NCBI RefSeq assembly: GCF_900112355.1
Contig: NZ_FOLM01000019.1
Coordinates: 27,766-91,765 of the forward strand
DNA length: 64,000 nt
Direction: 5' to 3'
DNA from: Streptomyces aidingensis
Lineage (GTDB): Bacteria > Actinomycetota > Actinomycetes > Streptomycetales > Streptomycetaceae
Shown: positions 34,895 to 43,140 of the stretch, one piece after another
How the letters are laid out: each line of letters begins with the position of its first letter
Numbering within the stretch: the stretch's first letter is position 1
Translations under genes and position numbers: made by a program
The notes under the pieces: generated by a model
The model's input: only the letters and a program-made list of their open reading frames with translations
Told to the model about the DNA's origin: nothing
Database searches by the model: none

Positions 34895-35127
34895 GTGGTC
34901 AGCAGACGCCGGAACTGGCGGTAGGTGTGGTCGTGCGCGAGAAGGCGACCGGCCGCCTGCTTGAGGTGATGGACAAGATCGCCGGTCGCTGGCAGGCGCG
35001 TCCGTTGAACGGCGGGCGGGAACGGGACATCGACCCGGTTGATGTGGTGGTGCTGGGTGAGCGGGAGTCGCTGAGTGTTCAGGTGGCGGTCGCCAACCAG
35101 CGTTCGCGTCGGGGGGTGCTGGGATGA
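34891..35127 (+). CDS. Small hypothetical protein of XRE-associated operon
   Basis: 78 residues. Contains V-G-x-V-V-R-E-K-A-T-G-R-L-L-E-V-M-D and R-P-L-N-G-G-R-E-R-D-I-D-P. This small-protein type recurs in Streptomyces next to XRE regulators and DUF7848 genes, as I recall. GTG start overlaps the previous stop (GTGA), and its stop overlaps the next ATG (ATGA). Function unknown. Confidence 0.7.
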   Translation: MSGQQTPELAVGVVVREKATGRLLEVMDKIAGRWQARPLNGGRERDIDPVDVVVLGERESLSVQVAVANQRSRRGVLG

Positions 35128-36623
35128 GTCGGGCCGTGATCAAGTCGGCTGACTGGACACTGACGCTGGAGGATGCGCCGGGGATTCCCCGGGCGGTGTT
35201 CCTGGCTGAGTGCCTGGAGTGCGGCGGGCGGTCGCCGGAAAGCGCGGAGGAGTCGTTGTCGGTGGAGATGTGGGCGGAGCAGCTCACCGGCAATGGCGCC
35301 GTCTCCCCCGCCACCGATGTCTTCGCCCTCGGCGCGGTCCTCGCCTACGCCCTCACCGGCCGCGGTCCGTTCGAGCCCGCGGACCCCACCGCGGAACCCA
35401 ACGACATGATGGTCGCCTACCGCACCGTCCACGAGGAACCGGACCTCGGCCACCTCCCCGCGCCCCTGCACGGCCTCATCACCCGCTGCCTGGCCAAGAA
35501 CCCCGCCGACCGCCCCACCGTCCCCGACGTCCTCGACCTGGCCACCCGCGCCGCCGGCCCGGGAACCGGCGCCCCGGCCGGCGCCCCGGCCACGCCGCCG
35601 CCGGCCCCTTCCCCCACCGTGCCCGACCCCCCGCCCGCACCGCCCGCACCGCTGCACGCCGCGCCCACCCGTTCGGCCGTGCCGGCGCCCGGCCGGCGAA
35701 GCGCGGCCAGGACGGCCGTCCTGGCCGGGCTCGGCGTGGCCGCCGCCACCGTGACGGCCGCGGCCGTGTGGTGGCTGCTGCCCGACTCCCCCGAGGACCC
35801 CGGCGGCGGCCGGCCCACCGGCACCGACAGTCCGCCGGACGGCGCCGAGGAGACCGAGGAGACCCAGGAGACCCAGGACACCGCGCCCGCCTGGGGGTAC
35901 GAAACCCTCACCATCGGGGTGAAGTTCGACCAGCCGGGACTGGGCATGCAGAACGCGGCCGACGGGACGCTCTCCGGTTTCGATGTGGATGTCGCCACCT
36001 ACATCGCCGAATCGCTCGGCGTGGACGCCGCCGGCATCGAGTGGGTGGAGGCCACACCGGCCCGGCGGGAGAGCATGCTGCAGGCCGGCGAGGCGGACTT
36101 CGTGGTCGCCAACTACACCATCACCGACGCCCGGCAGGAAGTGATCGACTTCGCCGGCCCGTATCTGCATGTGGCGCAGGGCATCCTGGTGCGCAGAGGC
36201 GATGTGGTCGACGACGTTTCCCCGCTCAGCGGCAGGATCCTGTGCTCGGTCACCGGCACCACAGGCGCCCGGCGGCTGCGCGACACCGTGGCGAGCGGCG
36301 CCACCCTGCACGACGCCGCCTCCTACGGCGAGTGCCTGCAAGCCCTGGCCAACGGCGAGGTGGACGCGGTCACCGCCGATGACGCCCTGCTGGCCGGATA
36401 CGCCGCCCAGCCCGAGTACCAGGGAATGTTCGAGCTGGCCGAGCCCAGATACTTCGAGGGCCAGTACGGCATCGGCGTCCGGAAGAACCGCCCGGATCTG
36501 TGGGACCTCATCGACGAGGCCCTGGCCGCGATGGTCGCCGACGGCTCCTGGGACCGCTACATCGACCAGAACTTCGGCGGCACCGGCTTCACCCCCGCCG
36601 CCCCCGGCCCGGACCGCGGCTGA
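35124..36623 (+). pseudogene. Chimeric ORF: small-gene 5' end fused to kinase/sensor 3' half
   Basis: A 499-residue open frame. Residues 1-51 are the start of a DUF7848-like small protein (C-x2-C in C-L-E-C, then V-E-M-W-A). From residue 52 the sequence is the interrupted kinase: E-Q-L-T-G, D-V-F-A-L-G-A-V-L, C-L-A-K-N-P-A-D-R-P. A Pro-rich linker, one membrane helix near 194-215 and a periplasmic-binding-protein-type domain from about 258 (amino-acid-receptor-like, I-G-V-K-F-D-Q-P) follow. The junction keeps frame, so a membrane sensor protein without a kinase N-lobe could still be made. The original gene would encode a kinase with an external solute sensor. Confidence 0.85.
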
Positions 36624-36680
36624 GGCTGCCGCCGTCCGCCCGAAGTGCTCCCCGGCATGGGGGCGGCTGATACTGACGGC

Positions 36681-37082
36681 ATGGCGGATACCGAGGAGCA
36701 GCCGTTGACCGGGGGGAATGTCAGTGCCGGGGTGGTGCGGGCCGGGGAGACGGTGCGACGGCCGGCCGGGCCGTGGACTCCGGCGGTGCACGCGCTGCTG
36801 GCGCATCTGCACGCGGTCGGCTTCCGGGGAGCGCCGCGCCCGCTGGGGATCGACGAGCGCGGTCGGGAGGTGCTGAGCTTCGCGCCCGGCACGGTGATCT
36901 GGCCCGGCCGTTCTGCGCTCGTCGGGAACTCGCCGGGGCTGGCCCGGGTGGGGCGGCTGATCCGGGAGTTCCACGACACGGTGGCCGACTTCGTACCGCC
37001 CGCCGGTGCCCGCTGGCAGCGGCTGATGCCCATGGAGGGCAGCGAGATCATCGCCCGGACCCGCGCCCTGCTGGACAGCTGA
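36681..37082 (+). pseudogene. Truncated aminoglycoside phosphotransferase-like gene
   Basis: 133 residues matching the N-terminal half of Streptomyces APH-like phosphotransferases (G-G-N-V-S-A-G-V-V-R, then V-G-R-L-I-R-E-F-H-D-T-V). The sequence runs to S-E-I-I-A and then departs. The catalytic H-D-L-A-P-W-N loop and the metal-binding Asp are missing. ATG 36681 is 6 nt after GATACT, a leaderless-type start. No kinase activity is expected from this fragment. Confidence 0.7.
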
Positions 37083-37349
37083 ACTTCCCTCGCAGAGCGT
37101 GACCCCCCCTACGCTGAGGTGTTTCCGCCCGCCCTCACCGCATCGGAGCACCGTTTCCGGCAGCGATCGCCAGCACACGGAGAGGGATACCAACACCTGT
37201 CGGCCCCACCATCACCGCCGAAGGAGAACAGCGCGTCCGGCTGGCTGACCCGGGCGGCGCGCGACCTGGGTACTGCCCACATCACGGCCCTCGTCCGGCA
37301 GCTGACGGCGGGCCGTGCTGCTCCCCCGCCCGCAGCACGGCCCGCGGCG

Positions 37350-37375
37350 CGGGCAGCCGCCCGGCCGGCTGCCCG
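37350..37375. terminator. 10-bp hairpin after NmrA-like gene
   Basis: Arms 37350-37359 and 37366-37375 with a 6-nt loop, just 3' of the minus-strand NmrA-like gene. The rest of 37083-37381 shows no gene I can support. Confidence 0.65.
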
Positions 37376-37381
37376 GTGGGT

Positions 37382-38257
37382 TCAGCTGAGCGGCCAGGGC
37401 TGCCGCTCGGCCCACTCGCGGAGGGTGGTGCTGCCGGTGTGGATCACCGCCGGGTCCGGCTCGGGCGGCGCCGGGGCGCCGGGCGGGAGCGGGGCATAGG
37501 CGGCGGCGACGCCCGCCGCGGCCTCCGGGCCCAGGAACGGGGCCAGCATCCGCTCGCACTCGGCCACGTCGATGGTGCGCCAGCGAACCGGGCGGCCGAG
37601 CGCCGCGGCGATCTCGGCGGCGGCCTCGTCACCGGTCAGGGCCTGCGGACCGGCGACGACGCGCAGCGGCGGCGGCGCCGGGGAGGCGATGAGCCCGGCG
37701 ACGGCCGCGCCCAGGTCGTCCAGGGCGACCCAGGGCACCGGCAGCTCCGCGGGCAGCGGGTAGGCGACCTCGCCGCCGGACGCCACCATCGGCGCCGACC
37801 ACGGGGCGGAGAGGTTCTCCATATAGGTGCGCGCCGGGGCGACCACGGTGGCCGTCCTCACCACGCCCGGCAGTTCCGTGGCCAGCAGCGCCCGGGCGTC
37901 CACGAACGGCACCCCGATCCGCTCCATGACCAGGGAGCCCCCGGTGTTGAACACGACCCGGGCCACGCCGCTCCGCTTGAGCGCGGCGAGCACCGCCTCG
38001 GCCTGCGGCACGGCGGCCTCGGCCGAAAAGACCAGCGGGAGTTGCACGACCACGGCATCGGCCCCGGTGTAGGCGGCGGTCAGCGAGTCGGGGTCGGAGA
38101 GGTCGGCGAAGACCGCCTCGGCCCCCGGGTCCGGACCACATGCGGCAGGGTTGCGGACGGCGGCGCGGACCCGGTGGCCCGCGGCGAGGAGGTGACGGAC
38201 GACCGGTGCGCCCTGCGCGCCGGTCGCCCCATGGACGACGACGGTTGATGTCTGCAT
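37382..38257 (-). CDS. NmrA-family NAD(P)-binding protein
   Basis: A 291-residue Rossmann-fold protein. The dinucleotide motif V-H-G-A-T-G-A-Q-G is at residues ~8-16. Redox-sensor or atypical SDR-type proteins of this group bind NAD(P) without a full catalytic triad. It is divergent from a HxlR regulator 57 bp away, a common pair in which the HxlR protein controls the reductase gene. Confidence 0.88.
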   Translation of the reverse strand: MQTSTVVVHGATGAQGAPVVRHLLAAGHRVRAAVRNPAACGPDPGAEAVFADLSDPDSLTAAYTGADAVVVQLPLVFSAEAAVPQAEAVLAALKRSGVARVVFNTGGSLVMERIGVPFVDARALLATELPGVVRTATVVAPARTYMENLSAPWSAPMVASGGEVAYPLPAELPVPWVALDDLGAAVAGLIASPAPPPLRVVAGPQALTGDEAAAEIAAALGRPVRWRTIDVAECERMLAPFLGPEAAAGVAAAYAPLPPGAPAPPEPDPAVIHTGSTTLREWAERQPWPLS

Positions 38258-38314
38258 GGACCGGAAGCTAGTTCAAGTGCTGAAGCAGTACCCAGCAGGT
38301 TCTATTGTTTCCGT

Positions 38315-38674
38315 ATGGAAATCAATGGTGATGAGCAGCTCGATCGTCTGCTGGGGCCGTGCCATTCGCCCGGCTGTGGGGTTGACCGCACGCTCAAGGT
38401 TCTGGACGGCAAGTGGGCGACGCTGATCGTGCGGGAACTGCTGTCCGGCCCCAAGCGCTTCGGCGAACTGCGCAGTGCGCTGGGCACGCCGAGCGCCAAG
38501 ACGCTCACCGACCGGCTGCGCAGTCTGGAGCACCAGCAGATTCTCACCCGTACCGTGTACGCGGAGGTGCCGCCCCGGGTGGTCTACGCCCTCACCGAGC
38601 AGGGCAGAAGCCTGAGCGGCATCCTGTACGCGATGCTCATCTGGGGCGAGGAACACCCCCTGCCGGAGGACTGA
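38315..38674 (+). CDS. HxlR-family transcriptional regulator
   Basis: 119 residues with the MarR-like winged helix of HxlR: V-L-D-G-K-W-A-T-L-I-V-R-E-L-L-S-G-P-K-R-F-G-E-L, then K-T-L-T-D-R-L-R-S-L-E. Cys residues at the N-terminus (P-C-H-S-P-G-C) could sense thiol stress. It likely represses the divergent NmrA-like gene through the 57-bp shared region. Confidence 0.92.
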   Translation: MEINGDEQLDRLLGPCHSPGCGVDRTLKVLDGKWATLIVRELLSGPKRFGELRSALGTPSAKTLTDRLRSLEHQQILTRTVYAEVPPRVVYALTEQGRSLSGILYAMLIWGEEHPLPED

Positions 38675-38694
38675 ACGCGCCGGTGCACCGCCGC

Positions 38695-38733
38695 CACCTG
38701 CACGAACGTCGTCGTGGACACCTCGCCGCGACC
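38695..38733 (+). pseudogene. Remnant of a CGNR zinc-finger gene 3' region
   Basis: About 30 bp (CTGCACGAACGTCGTCGT then GACA) match 41649-41678 inside the intact CGNR gene with only a few changes. It lies 3' of the complete ATP-binding gene here, mirroring the order at 41.6-41.9 kb. Too short to encode anything. Confidence 0.55.
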
Positions 38734-38741
38734 GGTCTCGG

Positions 38742-39206
38742 TCAGAGCTGGAACCAGACGGTCTTGCCGGGGGCGGGGTTGTGGCGGTGGACGTTCCAGC
38801 GGCGGGCGAGCTGGGCGAGAAGCAGCAGGCCACGGCCGTGCTCGTCGTCCGGGGACGGCGAGGGCGGCGGCACGGTGACGGGCTCGCCGGGGGCGCGGTC
38901 GAAGACGCGGACGTGGAGGTCGCCGCGCAGCGTCCAGGAGGCGTAGAGATCCACGGGCGGATACGGGTGACGGCAGGCCCGGGAGGCGATGACCGCGTTG
39001 CTGACCACCTCGGATGTCAGCAGCACGGCGGTCTCCATGATCTCGCGCCAGGCCGGGAGGCCGTGAGCGAGCGCGGTACGCATCGCCTCCCGCGCGACGC
39101 CCACCCACGCCGGGTGCGCCGGGAAGTGCAGCGAGAAGTCCGACAGCGGGAACGTCTCCCCACCGAAGTGCACGGGCGGCACAGCAGCACGCGGCGGTGG
39201 CAGCAT
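38742..39206 (-). CDS. RsbW-like ATP-binding protein (anti-sigma kinase type)
   Basis: 154 residues of the GHKL fold. N box T-S-E-V-V-S-N-A-V, a G1-like D-R-A-P-G-E, and G-R-G-L-L-L-L-A-Q-L-A-R-R-W. Streptomyces has many such short ATPases, often beside XRE-DUF397 pairs as here. Target sigma or anti-sigma antagonist unknown. A degraded copy of its middle part is at 41778-41850. Confidence 0.88.
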   Translation of the reverse strand: MLPPPRAAVPPVHFGGETFPLSDFSLHFPAHPAWVGVAREAMRTALAHGLPAWREIMETAVLLTSEVVSNAVIASRACRHPYPPVDLYASWTLRGDLHVRVFDRAPGEPVTVPPPSPSPDDEHGRGLLLLAQLARRWNVHRHNPAPGKTVWFQL

Positions 39207-39391
39207 GGCAGTTCCCCTCTCGGTGTTTTCGGCGTGATGACGGCGAGTGTGCGTTTCATTGCCGACTGTGAGTGTCCAACGGTAGCGATGAAGAGTTTCA
39301 GACTGCTACTCATGGAGTGAGAGCCACCCGATTGAGTGACAAGGTCGGCCCGGGCTGGGAGAGACCCACCGCCGACTGCTATCAGAGACCC

Positions 39392-40282
39392 ATGGGACTT
39401 CGCGCCAACCCAACACAGCGGCAGCGTCGTATCGGGCTCGAACTACGCAGACTTCGGGAGAAGTGCGCGATGTCGGCGGCCGAAGCCGGCGCCGTCGTGG
39501 GCCTCACCGGCCCTTACCTGAACCACATCGAAGCCGGTCGAACGGCGATCGCGGAGGAGAAGCTCCGAAAGCTTCTCACTGCATATGGGTGCAGCTCTGA
39601 AACCTACATCGAGGAGCTTGTGGCGATGGTTCTCGCCACGGGCAAGGGATGGTGGTCGCACTACCGCAAGGACATCAGCGCACGAGGCCGGGACCTCGCC
39701 GAGCTTGAGTCGTCGGCCGTCGCGCTGAGCACCTACGAGCCGACACATCTGCCCGGGCTTCTCCAGTCCCCCGAATACGTCCGCGCCCTGCTGACGGCGG
39801 GCAACCCCGGCGAACCGGCGGACAGCACCCAGCGGTTCATCGAGTTCCGGGTCCGGCGACAGGAGGTGCTGACCGGAGACGACCCACCGTCCCTCCATGC
39901 GGTCATCCACGAAGCCGCCTTCCACATGCGGTTCGTGGACGCGGACATCATGCGTCGGCAGCTCACCCACCTCATCGAGGTGTCCCGCCTGCCGCATATC
40001 ACCGTCCAGCTCGTCCCGTTCAGGTCAGCGCCCATGCCCCTGGTGGGGACGCCGTTCGTCCACTGCCACAGCCGCCACCCGCTGCTGGACACCGTATATC
40101 TGGAGAGCGATGCCGGATCGAGTTTCCTCAGCACCCCTGAGCAGCTCACGCGGTATCGCGACATTTTCAGCCGCCTTTCCGATGTGGCCCTGCCGCCGAT
40201 CGACGTGTCGGGGCCGGAACGCAGGTCGTACACGCAGCGGGATTCGCTTAGCCTCATTCAGCACCTGCTGTACGTCCTGTGA
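39392..40282 (+). CDS. XRE-family regulator with DUF5753 domain
   Basis: 296 residues. HTH near 17-72 (M-S-A-A-E-A-G-A-V-V-G-L-T-G-P-Y-L-N-H-I-E-A-G-R). The C-terminal DUF5753 part includes Y-E-P-T-H-L-P-G-L-L-Q-S-P-E-Y-V-R-A-L and a final Y-L-E-S-D-A-G-S. ATG 39392 is the start that gives the usual N-terminus. The frame opens earlier at 39272 without a signal. The DUF397 gene follows 7 bp later. Such pairs act with nearby ATP-binding proteins in Streptomyces (bldB/whiJ-like systems). Confidence 0.93.
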   Translation: MGLRANPTQRQRRIGLELRRLREKCAMSAAEAGAVVGLTGPYLNHIEAGRTAIAEEKLRKLLTAYGCSSETYIEELVAMVLATGKGWWSHYRKDISARGRDLAELESSAVALSTYEPTHLPGLLQSPEYVRALLTAGNPGEPADSTQRFIEFRVRRQEVLTGDDPPSLHAVIHEAAFHMRFVDADIMRRQLTHLIEVSRLPHITVQLVPFRSAPMPLVGTPFVHCHSRHPLLDTVYLESDAGSSFLSTPEQLTRYRDIFSRLSDVALPPIDVSGPERRSYTQRDSLSLIQHLLYVL

Positions 40283-40289
40283 GGGAGCC

Positions 40290-40490
40290 ATGAGCGAACG
40301 CGCTTGGCAGAAGTCCAGCTTCAGCAGCCCGAACGGCGACACAAACTGCGTCGAACTGGCGCTGACGGGCGAACGGTTGCTGCTGCGGGAGAGTGAGCGG
40401 CCGGATCTGATACTCAGCGCCGGGCCGGCGGCGTACCGGGCGCTGCTGGACGGCATCAAGGCGGGGCGGCTCCCGGCGACCACGGACTGA
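40290..40490 (+). CDS. DUF397 small protein
   Basis: 66 residues with the DUF397 signature W-Q-K-S-S-F-S-S-P-N-G-D-T-N-C-V-E-L-A and a C-terminal R-A-L-L-D-G-I-K-A-G. GAGGGAGCC precedes the ATG. It belongs with the XRE-DUF5753 regulator directly upstream. These small acidic partners are thought to antagonise the regulator. Confidence 0.93.
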   Translation: MSERAWQKSSFSSPNGDTNCVELALTGERLLLRESERPDLILSAGPAAYRALLDGIKAGRLPATTD

Positions 40491-40543
40491 CGTGCCGGAA
40501 GAGGCGGCCCTGCCGCACCGGTCGGCAGGCGGCACGCGGGATC

Positions 40544-41212
40544 TCAGACCCGGGCTCGTGCGGGCACCTCGCGCGCGAGCAGGAGGGCGGCGGCGCCCAG
40601 GAGGGTGCCGGTGACGCGACGTTGCACGGCGGCCCAGCTCGGGCGCTGCGCGAGGAAGACGGCGATGGTACCGGCGGCGAGGACGATCAGGGCGTTGACG
40701 ATCAGGCTCACGGTGATCTGGACCGCCCCGAGAGCCAGGCCCTGCACCGCCGGATTCCCACGGCTCGGTTCGATGAACTGCGGTATCAGGGACAGGTACA
40801 TGATCGCGGCCTTGGGGTTGAGCAGGTTCGTCAGCAGCCCCATGCGGAAAAGCCGGGCCGGGCTGTCACGGGCAATGTCACGGACCTCGAACACGCCTCG
40901 CCCTCCGGGCCGCAGGGCCTGCCAGGCCAGGTGGGCCAGGTAGAGGACGCCGACGGCCTTGAAGCCGATGAACAGCCAGGGCACGGCGACGAACACGACC
41001 GCGAGGCCGAGGCTGGCCATCAACATGTAGATGACGAAGCCGGCACCGGTGCCGGCCAGGGAGATGAGCCCCGCCCCACGCCCCTGGCCGATGCTGCGTG
41101 AAACGAGATAGATCATGTTGGGCCCGGGAGTCAGCACCATGACCAGCGCGGTGAGCGCCATCGCGAGGACGGCGGCACCGGAGACGGGCGGGGTCAACGA
41201 GGTGAGCGGCAT
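40544..41212 (-). CDS. LysE/RhtB-family amino-acid exporter
   Basis: 222 residues, about six membrane helices. The family motif L-V-M-V-L-T-P-G-P-N-M-I-Y-L-V-S-R-S lies in the first helices, then A-G-T-G-A-G-F. ATG 41212 has GGTGGGGG upstream. Divergent from the CGNR protein gene with 25 bp between starts, so a shared control region is likely. Exported substrate unknown. Confidence 0.93.
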   Translation of the reverse strand: MPLTSLTPPVSGAAVLAMALTALVMVLTPGPNMIYLVSRSIGQGRGAGLISLAGTGAGFVIYMLMASLGLAVVFVAVPWLFIGFKAVGVLYLAHLAWQALRPGGRGVFEVRDIARDSPARLFRMGLLTNLLNPKAAIMYLSLIPQFIEPSRGNPAVQGLALGAVQITVSLIVNALIVLAAGTIAVFLAQRPSWAAVQRRVTGTLLGAAALLLAREVPARARV

Positions 41213-41237
41213 TCCCCCACCCTGATGTAATGGCCTT

Positions 41238-41762
41238 GTGCATCTCAACCCTTACGGCGAGTATGCCGTGCTCCTCGCCCGCTCCCTGGCCGACGACTGG
41301 CCCGGCACGAGAGACGGAATCGTCGAGCGGACCCGTGAGTTCGGCATGACGGCGCCCTTCCCCGAGCGGCCCGACGATCACGCCCGCTGTCGGGCAGTGC
41401 TGGATGCCTGGCTCCGGGTCGTCGACGCCCCCGACCCGAACATGCGGGCGGCGATCCTCAACGAGCAGATGGCCGCCGCGACGGCGTTTCCGCGCCTGAC
41501 CGACCACAACGGCGAGGGCTGGCATCTGCACTATCGCGACGTCGACGACGACCTGCCGCGCGTGCTGCACGCCGTGTTCAGCGTCGGCACCGCGCTGCAC
41601 CTGACGACTCGTGGCATGCATCGCCTCGGCCGATGCGCCGCTCCGCCCTGCACGAACGTCGTCGTCGACATCTCGCGGAACGGCACCCAGCGGTACTGCT
41701 CACCACGCTGCGGCAGCCGGGACGCCGTCCGCCGGCACCGCGCGCGTCAGCGCGAACGGTGA
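41238..41762 (+). CDS. CGNR zinc-finger protein
   Basis: 174 residues. The C-terminal zinc finger is C-A-A-P-P-C...Y-C-S-P-R-C-G-S-R-D-A-V-R-R-H, the CGNR class with G-S-R in place of G-N-R. The N-terminal domain (ABATE-type) binds a stress ligand in related regulators. GTG 41238 is 6 nt after TGTAAT, so it is probably leaderless. It likely regulates the divergent LysE exporter. Confidence 0.9.
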   Translation: MHLNPYGEYAVLLARSLADDWPGTRDGIVERTREFGMTAPFPERPDDHARCRAVLDAWLRVVDAPDPNMRAAILNEQMAAATAFPRLTDHNGEGWHLHYRDVDDDLPRVLHAVFSVGTALHLTTRGMHRLGRCAAPPCTNVVVDISRNGTQRYCSPRCGSRDAVRRHRARQRER

Positions 41763-41777
41763 GGACCCGCCCCGCGA

Positions 41778-41850
41778 CCGGCGGATACGGATGACGGCAG
41801 ACCCGGGAGGCGAGCACCGCGTTGGCGACCACCTCAGAACTGCGGTCCAC
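41778..41850 (-). pseudogene. Fragment of RsbW-like ATP-binding gene
   Basis: About 25 residues (S-S-E-V-V-A-N-A-V-L-A-S-R-V-C-R-H-P-Y-P-P-V) are nearly identical to the middle of the intact protein at 38742-39206. The rest is absent. It lies convergent to and just 3' of the CGNR gene. Confidence 0.75.
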
Positions 41851-41942
41851 GTGCCACGACAGGGCCGGGCCTCCGGGTCACCCCGACATTACGCCAGGGC
41901 GTCGGGGGTCTCGGATTCGCCCCGGCCATGGCTGGTCGTTCC

Positions 41943-41966
41943 GCTCCTTCGGTTTTGCGAAGGAGC
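41943..41966. terminator. 9-bp hairpin with T-rich loop
   Basis: GCTCCTTCG (41943-41951) pairs with CGAAGGAGC (41958-41966), loop GTTTTG. It lies 61 bp past the toxin gene stop on the minus strand and probably ends the toxin-antitoxin transcript. Confidence 0.65.
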
Positions 41967-42026
41967 CGGTTTCTCCGATCGGCTTCGTCATGTCCTGCCG
42001 CCGGGAGACCACAGCCGTCACCGTCG

Positions 42027-42437
42027 TCAGCCCTGCTCGAACGGATCGAGCAGCCGCACACCGGTGCCGGCGAAGTCCTTGATGTTCCGGGTGACGAGAA
42101 CCAGGTTGTGGGTCAGCGCGGTGGCGGCCATCAGCCCGTCCACGACGGGAAACGGCCGGTGTGCGTTCATCTCCCCCCAGCGCTCTGCCACTTCGGGTGT
42201 GACAGGAAGGACGCGGTCGGCGAACTCCCGCTTCAGCCTGGTGAGCCACTTCTCCAGCGCCTGGGCCGCGTCCGGCTGCCGGGACCGCTTGTTCTCCACA
42301 CCCTTGCGAAGTTCACCGATGAGCAAGGCGCTGACGAACAGGCTGCCCTCGGGGATGCCCCGGTACCACTCGACCACCTTCACGTCCGGGCGCCGCTTGC
42401 GGGGCTCCGACACCACGTTGGTGTCCAGCAGGTACAC
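42027..42437 (-). CDS. VapC-type PIN-domain toxin
   Basis: 136 residues. PIN-domain acidic residues are in Y-L-L-D-T-N-V-V-S-E, the central I-G-E-L-R-K-G, and V-V-D-G-L-M-A-A-T-A. These form a metal-dependent ribonuclease site. The GTG start is 3 bp after the antitoxin stop. The P-R-K-R-R-P at the N-terminus suits the VapC/FitB group paired with Phd/YefM antitoxins. Target RNA unknown. Confidence 0.92.
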   Translation of the reverse strand: MYLLDTNVVSEPRKRRPDVKVVEWYRGIPEGSLFVSALLIGELRKGVENKRSRQPDAAQALEKWLTRLKREFADRVLPVTPEVAERWGEMNAHRPFPVVDGLMAATALTHNLVLVTRNIKDFAGTGVRLLDPFEQG

Positions 42438-42440
42438 CTC

Positions 42441-42719
42441 TCAGTCCTCTCCCAGATCCACCTGCCGGGGCAGGTCGGCCGTACGGGCGGCGACGATCGA
42501 CTCGATCTCCAGCGCGAAGTCGTCGTCCGGCTCCTCGTGCTGCTCCAGCAGGAAATCGCGGAACTCGGGCTGCCGGCCGCGCAGACGGCGATATTCCCTT
42601 ATATCGATCACTACCGCGACCTCCTCCCCGTGCCGGGTGACGACCTGGGGCCCTTCTTCCTCGGCGTGCCGCAGTACTTCGCTGAACTTCTGCTTCGCCT
42701 CCTGCACCTGCCAGCGCAT
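42441..42719 (-). CDS. Phd/YefM-family antitoxin
   Basis: 92 residues. The N-terminal Phd fold is W-Q-V-Q-E-A-K-Q-K-F-S-E-V-L-R-H-A, then V-T-R-H-G-E-E-V-A-V-V-I-D-I-R-E-Y. The acidic C-terminal half binds the toxin. Upstream inverted repeats probably serve as the autoregulatory operator. Order antitoxin-toxin is standard. Confidence 0.92.
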   Translation of the reverse strand: MRWQVQEAKQKFSEVLRHAEEEGPQVVTRHGEEVAVVIDIREYRRLRGRQPEFRDFLLEQHEEPDDDFALEIESIVAARTADLPRQVDLGED

Positions 42720-42740
42720 GGCGTCGCCTCCGCTCCCTAG

Positions 42741-42770
42741 GACGAGTGGCTCGTCTGTCTAGACAGTCTA
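42741..42770. promoter_or_regulatory. Operator-like inverted repeats of toxin-antitoxin operon
   Basis: GACGAG-TGG-CTCGTC (42741-42755), TGTCTAGACA (42756-42765) and TAGAC-A-GTCTA (42760-42770) are stacked just upstream of the antitoxin start, as expected for cooperative autoregulation by the Phd/VapC complex. Confidence 0.65.
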
Positions 42771-42844
42771 GATCCTACCAGGGCTCGTGATGGACCGCTT
42801 CCGGGCCCGCAGGCGGCGGGCCCGGGGCGGTGGGGCGTGGCCGG

Positions 42845-43117
42845 TCAGGGGGCGGTGCAGCCGCAGCCGGCGGCGGCCTTGGCCTCGGCCGGGGTCCGGT
42901 CCGGGGCGACGGCCCGCTCGTCGGGGGTGCAGCAGGCGGTGGTACCGCAGCAGGTCTCCGGCGCGGCGGCGCCGGAGGCGGCATGGACCGCTCCGGCATT
43001 CCCCGCCTCGCCACCCGGTGCGGAGCAGCAGGAACCGCCGGTGGCGGCCCCGCCCCCGGCCGGGCGCGGCGTGCGGGCGGAATCGGCGACACCCGGGGCG
43101 TACGGATCACGGGACAT
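42845..43117 (-). CDS. Small Cys-rich protein behind ArsR-like operators
   Basis: 90 residues with eight Cys: C-C (S-C-C-S), C-C-G...A-C-C-T, and a final G-C-G-C. The rest is Ala/Gly/Pro-rich. ATG 43117 follows GGAGGGGAG. Vicinal Cys pairs and the upstream operator boxes suggest binding of a metal or metalloid such as arsenite, zinc or cadmium. No family recognised. A secreted or processed peptide is an alternative, but no signal peptide is seen. Confidence 0.65.
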   Translation of the reverse strand: MSRDPYAPGVADSARTPRPAGGGAATGGSCCSAPGGEAGNAGAVHAASGAAAPETCCGTTACCTPDERAVAPDRTPAEAKAAAGCGCTAP

Positions 43118-43140
43118 GGCAGTCTCCCCTCCGGAAGAGG

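Larger units (their letters stand above)
32767..35274. mobile_element. About 2.5-kb insertion splitting the kinase gene
   Basis: Limits are set by the break in the kinase coding sequence: A-P from the left and E-Q-L-T from the right rejoin into the expected kinase APE region. Both sides show CGG (32764-32766 and 35275-35277), so a 3-bp repeat or shared core is possible. Inside are an XRE regulator on the minus strand, small plus-strand genes, and visibly higher A+T in the XRE gene. No integrase or transposase is present. The right end cuts through a small gene, so this may be the remnant of a larger element. Confidence 0.75.

Noticed and set aside
32764..35277. CGG flanks as proof of a transposon target duplication
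   Set aside because: Three bases of this composition can match by chance, so the repeat is noted only as possible.
37119..37499. Plus-strand frame between the phosphotransferase fragment and the NmrA-like gene
   Set aside because: Pro/Ala/Arg-rich, no homology recognised, overlaps the NmrA-like 3' end.
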